From positions 25,472,691 through 25,485,190 of the forward strand of contig NC_091553.1 of the NCBI RefSeq assembly GCF_042767895.1: 12,500 nucleotides of DNA, read 5' to 3'. Within the stretch, counting starts at the first letter, position 1. Each line of letters opens with the position of its first letter. The DNA is from Penaeus vannamei (Eukaryota > Arthropoda > Malacostraca > Decapoda > Penaeidae). This document shows, in pieces, positions 7,168 through 12,500 of this stretch. The notes below the pieces were generated by a model. It was given only the letters and a program-made list of their open reading frames with translations, did not search any database and was not told the DNA's origin. The position numbers were made by a program, and so were the translations under genes.

Positions 7168-7831
7168 CAGTGCCGACTACAAGAAGGGTGGTGCAAGTGC
7201 AGTCAAGGTGAAGGCCGGTGCCCTACTGTACTCTGGTGAAGACTACCTTGCCGAGCTTAGCGCGCCGGAAGTCTCCCTGGACCTGCAGGGTCTGATCGAC
7301 GACTCCCAGTTCAGCGAGGGCCTCATCCAGGAGATCCAGGGCCTCTCGGTCGACAAGAACAACGTTGGCTCCCGAGGCCTGGGTGTCTCCAACATGTACA
7401 ACCCCCTGGCCTACTTGCCCCAGCCAGTCCACGGGGCATCGCAGTTCGAACGTCCTTACCCCGAGCGCACGCACGACCGGGGCCCCGTCATCAAGGAGGA
7501 GCCCAACGAAGGGAGCCATGAGGTGGCACCCCAGGAGTACAGTGCCTGCGCCCGCGTCGGCCTCGGCGGCGGTGACGGCGGCTACGGGGGAGGGGGCTAC
7601 AGTACCTGTCCCCCCTACTCCATGACCCCCACCACCATCCCCGGCTCAGACAACCTCTGCAAGTCCCCGATGATGTCCCCCTCGAGCGGCAAGCTGATCG
7701 GAGGCTGCAAGAAGCCCCTGGACAAGGGCAGCGAAGAGTACAAGCGCCGACGGGAGAGGAACAACATAGCCGTCAGGAAGAGCCGCGAAAAGGCGAAAGC
7801 ACGAAGCCGGGAGACGGAGGAGCGAGTCAAG
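7145..7831 (+). CDS. CEBP: CCAAT/enhancer-binding protein (C/EBP), exon 1: activation region and basic DNA-binding region
   Basis: Exon 1 encodes residues 1-229 of a 287-residue nuclear bZIP transcription factor that binds CCAAT and TTGCGCAA-type sites as a dimer. Start choice: ATG 7145 has strong context (A at -3, G at +4), and the protein begins MESPHLYDS, resembling the MES start of vertebrate C/EBP-alpha; the frame upstream has no ATG. Visible parts: an acidic-hydrophobic motif at about 42-65 (VSLDLQGLIDDSQFSEGLI), like the conserved C/EBP transactivation element; VIKEEP at 115-120, the KEEP-type sumoylation/synergy motif; a Gly-rich stretch at 139-151; SP/TP sites at T161, S174 and S178; and KKPLDKGSEEYK leading into the basic region. 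The basic region RRRERNNIAVRKSREKAK (201-218) has N206, A209, V210, S213 and R214; V210 is the C/EBP hallmark. The exon ends AAG/GTAAG in phase 0. Confidence 0.93.
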
Positions 7832-7984
7832 GTAAGAAAAGGATCCGATTCTTGTCGTTTACCTCAATTTCCTTTCGGGGTCGATTTGACCCCCTCGCGT
7901 CCGCATGTGAACGCCAGGGAGCTGCGGGCTTGGGGCAGGACGGAGTGCCAGAGGAGGAAAGTGAACAAGTAGAAGTTTGTGAAG

Positions 7985-8811
<827 letters not shown>

Positions 8812-8988
8812 AAACTCATCGTGGACAACGATCGCCTTCACAAACGATGCGAACAGCTGACGAAGGAGGTGGCCGCGTTCCAGAACATGTTTGCCAGCAT
8901 GCACTGCCTACCTGAACACATCCGGCGGGAGATCAACAAACAGATGGATGCCTTCAACCAGCAGCATCAGAACCTGGTGAACATGTGA
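8812..8988 (+). CDS. CEBP: CCAAT/enhancer-binding protein (C/EBP), exon 2: leucine zipper and C-terminus
   Basis: This exon encodes residues 230-287 and the stop TGA (8986-8988). It completes the bZIP begun in exon 1: KLIVDNDRLHKRCEQLTKEV corresponds to the vertebrate zipper start with its conserved DNDRL. Heptad d positions are L231, L238, L245, F252 and M259, so the fourth and fifth leucine positions are Phe and Met. The zipper mediates homodimer or heterodimer formation, needed for DNA binding. The tail (CLPEHIRREINKQMDAFNQ and beyond) is polar and helical-looking, ending in M287. The acceptor AG (8810-8811) and phase 0 junction agree with exon 1. The protein is complete, with no frameshift or internal stop, and within the usual size range of the family. 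Confidence 0.93.
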   Translation, partial: KLIVDNDRLHKRCEQLTKEVAAFQNMFASMHCLPEHIRREINKQMDAFNQQHQNLVNM

Positions 8989-9357
8989 TGCCGGCAGCAC
9001 CAGGCCGAAGCCCACCAAGACCTCCCAGCCTGTGCCAGCACCGCCGCCGCCACCACGACCGCCGCCGCCGCCGCAGCCGCCAACCTGCAACCTGCACTCG
9101 ACGCCTCCCCTCAGTACACGTCTCTGTAACACGGCGGCCAAGCACCTCGTACTCTTCCGCGCTGGCGCAGGCGGGTTTGAGGAGGCCTGGCTACATGATT
9201 TAGGACGTGGCCTCCCCTCGCGGGAGGAGGGAAGAGGCCCCTGGCTTCAGGATCAGGCAGCAGCAGCAGTAGCAGAAGGAGGAGGGAGCTGGGAGGTGAC
9301 CTGCAGCTAGTCACTGTTTCACTGTCCCGGCCATTACCCAGGACCGCATGGGGGAAG

Positions 9358-9383
9358 AGGAGGAGGAGGAGGAGGAGGAGGAG
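9358..9383 (+). repeat. (AGG)n trinucleotide repeat in the 3' UTR
   Basis: About 8-9 units of AGG in a pure run, within transcribed non-coding sequence. Confidence 0.85.
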
Positions 9384-9749
9384 AGCAGACCAACCAATCT
9401 TCGAGAGCCTGACGTCTCGACTTTTTACCTGACGACAACGACGACGACGCAGATGATGATGAAGAGGAAGACTCAAACACGTGAAAATGACAGAAGGTGA
9501 AGAAAATGGAGAAAATAAAAAATACATATATATTTATATACACATATAGAGAGAAGAATATATGTAGATACCTAATATATACCTGGGACGGTGATGAAGT
9601 TTTCTCCCATGTGGTGCCAACGATGGGTAGGTTTACACAGATTTATCCTCGTGGGCGCTCTGGCGCTCGCCCGCCGTCTTGACTCTTTTCATTGTCCTCT
9701 AATGTCGCATCACTAAAGAGAAAAGAGTAAGAAATAAGAATTATTTACA

Positions 9750-9755
9750 AATAAA
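9750..9755 (+). terminator. Proximal polyadenylation signal AATAAA
   Basis: A canonical hexamer 762 bp after the stop codon, followed by a TG- and T-rich stretch (GTGTACATATTTATATTGTAG) suited to cleavage factors. Confidence 0.45.
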
Positions 9756-9986
9756 GTGTACATATTTATATTGTAGACAAAGGAGATACACAGTTGAAGG
9801 TCGGGGGCGGGGCGGCTAGAGGCCGGAGAGGGACCCCAAATATAATATGTGATACAACTCCCCAGGGAGCGCGAGCCCAACGCTCAGTGTACGGCTGAGT
9901 GAATGTAAAGTTATAGAAGTATGTGAGATACAATATATTTCGCTATTTTAAATAGAAAAAATCAAATTTTTTGTATTTTATGTTAT

Positions 9987-10007
9987 AATAAAATATAACT
10001 TAATAAA
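9987..10007 (+). terminator. Distal paired polyadenylation signals AATAAA
   Basis: Two AATAAA hexamers (9987-9992 and 10002-10007) lie 15 bp apart in AT-rich DNA about 1 kb after the stop codon. Either could end a longer 3' UTR form that contains more AU-rich sequence. Confidence 0.4.
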
Positions 10008-10029
10008 AATGTTAATGAAATGTATAATG

Positions 10030-11178
10030 TTAATTAAACCCATATTGCTCACAGTGTTATGATGATGTATATAAAATATATCATATACACGCATACATAC
10101 ATTGATATATGTATTATATGTGTATGAATGTTTCCTATTTTGATCCAAATCATACAGGCTCAATAATTGTCTTCTGTAACTTACGTTACTATAAAGTACA
10201 AAATGTTAGTTACTCAAACAGCTCAAAGCTTTTTTCAGGCGACCCCAAGTGGGCCCCTTTTGACTTCTTCTTGGATCGAAAGAGGACTTTATATAATTAA
10301 CTTATTGCCAGTATTGGAATAGTATCAACTTAAGCCAAATTATGATGATATATATCGCATATATATATATATTTTTTCTCGCAAGTGCAATTATAAAGAA
10401 TGCAATTGCTCAGATTATAGATATAACAAAAAAATCAACCAAAACTTTGGTGAATTTTCTTACAGGACGAAATAACCTTGCCTGTGTTACTAGGATATAT
10501 TAAAATATATTGGCTAGCATTTCTTCTTCAGAGGCGATTCTGTGGCTACTTTGTCTCTTGTAAACACTAACAAAACAAACAAACAGCATTACGTGTATGT
10601 TATGTTTGTTAGTGAAGAGAGAGATTTTGGTCCCTTTTTTGGGGGGAGGGGGGCATTAAGCACGTTTGCCGATGGTGCAACAGTATTGGAGATCTTTGTA
10701 ACTTTTCCGAAGTGGATAAAGTCGTTAGGGGGGTAAATATCCGATACCTTAACAAGAGATGTTTCCCGAACCGCTTCTGAAGGCTCCTATAAATTCTCCC
10801 GTTTTCAAAAATATTCCCAAGAGTATATAGATATGTTAATTAAGTAGAGTGTCTTGACAGAAGCAATCATTATTGTAACATTGTGGCCTAGTTAATAATG
10901 AGATCTTTTAGGGACTAACTGGTTCAACTGAGAAAAAGTGAGTTGAAAAGTAAGGTGAAGAAAACATATTTGTCTTCTAAACCTTTTCCCTCTTCTCTTC
11001 TGCTTGTTCTCTCTTCTTCCTCCTCCTCCTCCTCATTCGTACTACGGAGAACTCTCTTGTTCTTATTTCATCGAGGACTTGGAGGAAGCAGAATGAACAG
11101 AAAACAAATAACTCGAGTGTGTGTCTGCGTGTTCACCTTGTCAGTGTATCTGTCATTTGTGTTCAGTGTCCATGATGC
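10030..11178. other. Intergenic DNA, no gene supported
   Basis: AT-rich DNA with short frames only and a small TCC repeat (about 11017-11033). The longest frame (plus strand 10943-11320) is made largely of low-complexity CT sequence and is not convincing. Confidence 0.45.
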
Positions 11179-11270
11179 CTCCCCCCCTCCCCCTCCCCTT
11201 CTCCACCTCCCCTACTACTTTCAAGACCCCCCCCCCCCGTCCTCTCCCTCCCTTCCTTTTCCCCCCAAAA
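11179..11270 (-). repeat. C-rich tract (G-rich on the minus strand)
   Basis: The plus strand has runs of 7, 5 and 4 C separated by single T (11181-11198) and a 12-C run (11227-11238). The minus strand therefore carries closely spaced G-runs that could form a quadruplex. Confidence 0.6.
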
Positions 11271-11703
11271 TCACCAGGGCCCTGAAGTATCACTATTATG
11301 TTGCAAAATGTTATGTGTAATTGCTGTAATGCACATTGGATAAGATTGTAGCACACGCACGTTCATTGTTGGAAAAAAGTATATATATTAAGAAAAATAA
11401 GGTCTATGGTATAACCTCTCCATGTTCGTTTCCTTACTTCAAACACACACATGCACTCACGAACACAAACACATTCATAAACACATGAATCCACATATAC
11501 ACTGTAGATTTACTCATTAATAACTATAATATCAGTAACCTATAAAATTCGTATAAAACAACAAAGTATCTAAATGGACATAGGCAGGTTACAAGTGTAG
11601 GCCTATTCAAAAAAGCTTCAAATCATTGTAAATCTTGAACGGAAGTCTATATCTTCCAATTTTTTTTTCTTGAGACGAATCACTGAGGAGATTTTAGTGA
11701 TAT

Positions 11704-11707
<4 letters not shown>
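11271..11707. other. Intergenic DNA, nothing recognised
   Basis: AT-rich sequence with a loose CA-rich patch (about 11442-11486). No frame or RNA-like feature is convincing. Confidence 0.45.
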
Positions 11708-11793
<86 letters not shown>

Positions 11794-11829
11794 GTGAGTG
11801 AGTGAGTGAGTGAATGAGTGAGAGTGAGT
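11708..11829 (+). repeat. (GA)41 microsatellite grading into (TGAG)n
   Basis: An 83-bp pure GA run (11708-11790) is followed by TGAG tetranucleotides with one TGAA variant and one lost T (11791-11829). The tetranucleotide looks derived from the dinucleotide by a G-A to T-G change that then spread. Confidence 0.9.
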
Positions 11830-11870
11830 TTGTAAATATAATGTATACAGAAAAAATAGTTACGGACATG

Positions 11871-12052
<182 letters not shown>

Positions 12053-12334
12053 ATAAACGTATATGTTTTGTGGAATTGTTCCCGAATAAGGTATATTATA
12101 AGGGTCTCACTTTGAAAGATGTAGACCAAGAGCCAGTGAAGGTGTGGTTTTTGAAAGATACGAGGAAAAGGAAATAGATTTGTAAAACTGATGTATATTT
12201 CGGTTTCCAGGTTAGGGTGTGTCAGTGCTCTAAAGCAAACGCTCTCCGTCCCAAAGAATGTCTTTTTGTAGTGTCTCGTCTGAGCTCCGAATCAGAATTG
12301 GTTGAGTTCTGGAATTAATGTTTTGTTTTGATAT
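12053..12334. other. Short intergenic gap, nothing recognised
   Basis: Unique-looking sequence between two compound repeats, with no convincing frame. Confidence 0.4.
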
Positions 12335-12473
<139 letters not shown>

Positions 12474-12500
12474 CACAGGCGCCCACGCATGAGCTCGCGT

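Larger units (their letters stand above)
8989..10020 (+). other. CEBP: C/EBP 3' UTR (predicted, with alternative ends)
   Basis: The first 500 bp are GC-rich with CCG/CAC-rich (about 9031-9082), AGG (9358-9383) and GAC/GAT (about 9431-9468) repeat patches, then become AT-rich with several ATTTA pentamers (for example 9742-9746 and 9764-9768). AU-rich elements destabilise many C/EBP mRNAs; that is a family-level expectation, not shown here. The end lies either near 9770-9790 or near 10010-10030, depending on which polyadenylation signal is used. Confidence 0.5.

Noticed and set aside
6908..7972. A single 354-codon frame read as one unspliced gene starting at 6908
   Set aside because: 6908 is TTG, not ATG; the first in-frame ATG is 7145. 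The frame past 7831 runs through a perfect splice donor into intron, while the zipper lies in frame at 8812-8988.
8988..9203. Stop-start overlap (ATGTGATG) opening a 71-codon Arg/Pro-rich frame after C/EBP
   Set aside because: The composition reflects CCG/CAC-rich 3' UTR sequence, no domain is visible, and a TGATG overlap is common by chance.

Overview
This looks like genomic DNA from an arthropod, most likely a decapod crustacean of the penaeid shrimp type. The gene is interrupted by a GT-AG intron, the core promoter carries an arthropod-style TCAGT initiator, and the window is unusually full of very long dinucleotide microsatellites: (AG)n/(CT)n, (TA)n and (TG)n tracts of 66 to 117 bp, together roughly 6 percent of the sequence. 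The species call is inference, because no species-specific marker was identified. Only one protein-coding gene is well supported: a CCAAT/enhancer-binding protein (C/EBP, bZIP transcription factor) on the + strand. Its coding sequence is 7145-7831 spliced to 8812-8988, giving 287 residues. Layout: 1-326 has no recognisable feature. 327-1571 is a candidate non-autonomous DNA transposon with GGCCCGTACTTT termini and a TAA flank on each side; it carries a minisatellite, a smaller related element inserted in inverted orientation, and several perfect palindromes. 1572-5049 is intergenic, with a (TA)33 and an (AG)44 tract and only short unconvincing ORFs. 5050-6905 is the upstream flank of C/EBP, with cAMP-response elements, two CRE/C-EBP composite sites, a Rel/NF-kB consensus next to a TATA box, and a (TC)43 tract. 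6889-6926 is the likely core promoter (TATA plus TCAGTC), followed by a 5' UTR of about 222 nt with a short uORF that overlaps the start codon. 7145-8988 is the gene body with a 980-bp intron carrying a 117-bp GA tract. 8989 to about 10020 is a 3' UTR with alternative polyadenylation signals. 10030-12500 is intergenic and dominated at the right end by compound microsatellites. How the parts may work together (inference): the basic region and leucine zipper lie on separate exons, so making a DNA-binding C/EBP dimer requires splicing across an intron with a very long repeat. Upstream CRE, composite C/EBP-ATF and Rel-type sites suggest the gene could respond to cAMP, stress and immune signals and to its own product. 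The uORF and the next in-frame AUG (Met84, past the activation motif) resemble the translational switch that makes long and short C/EBP isoforms in vertebrates.
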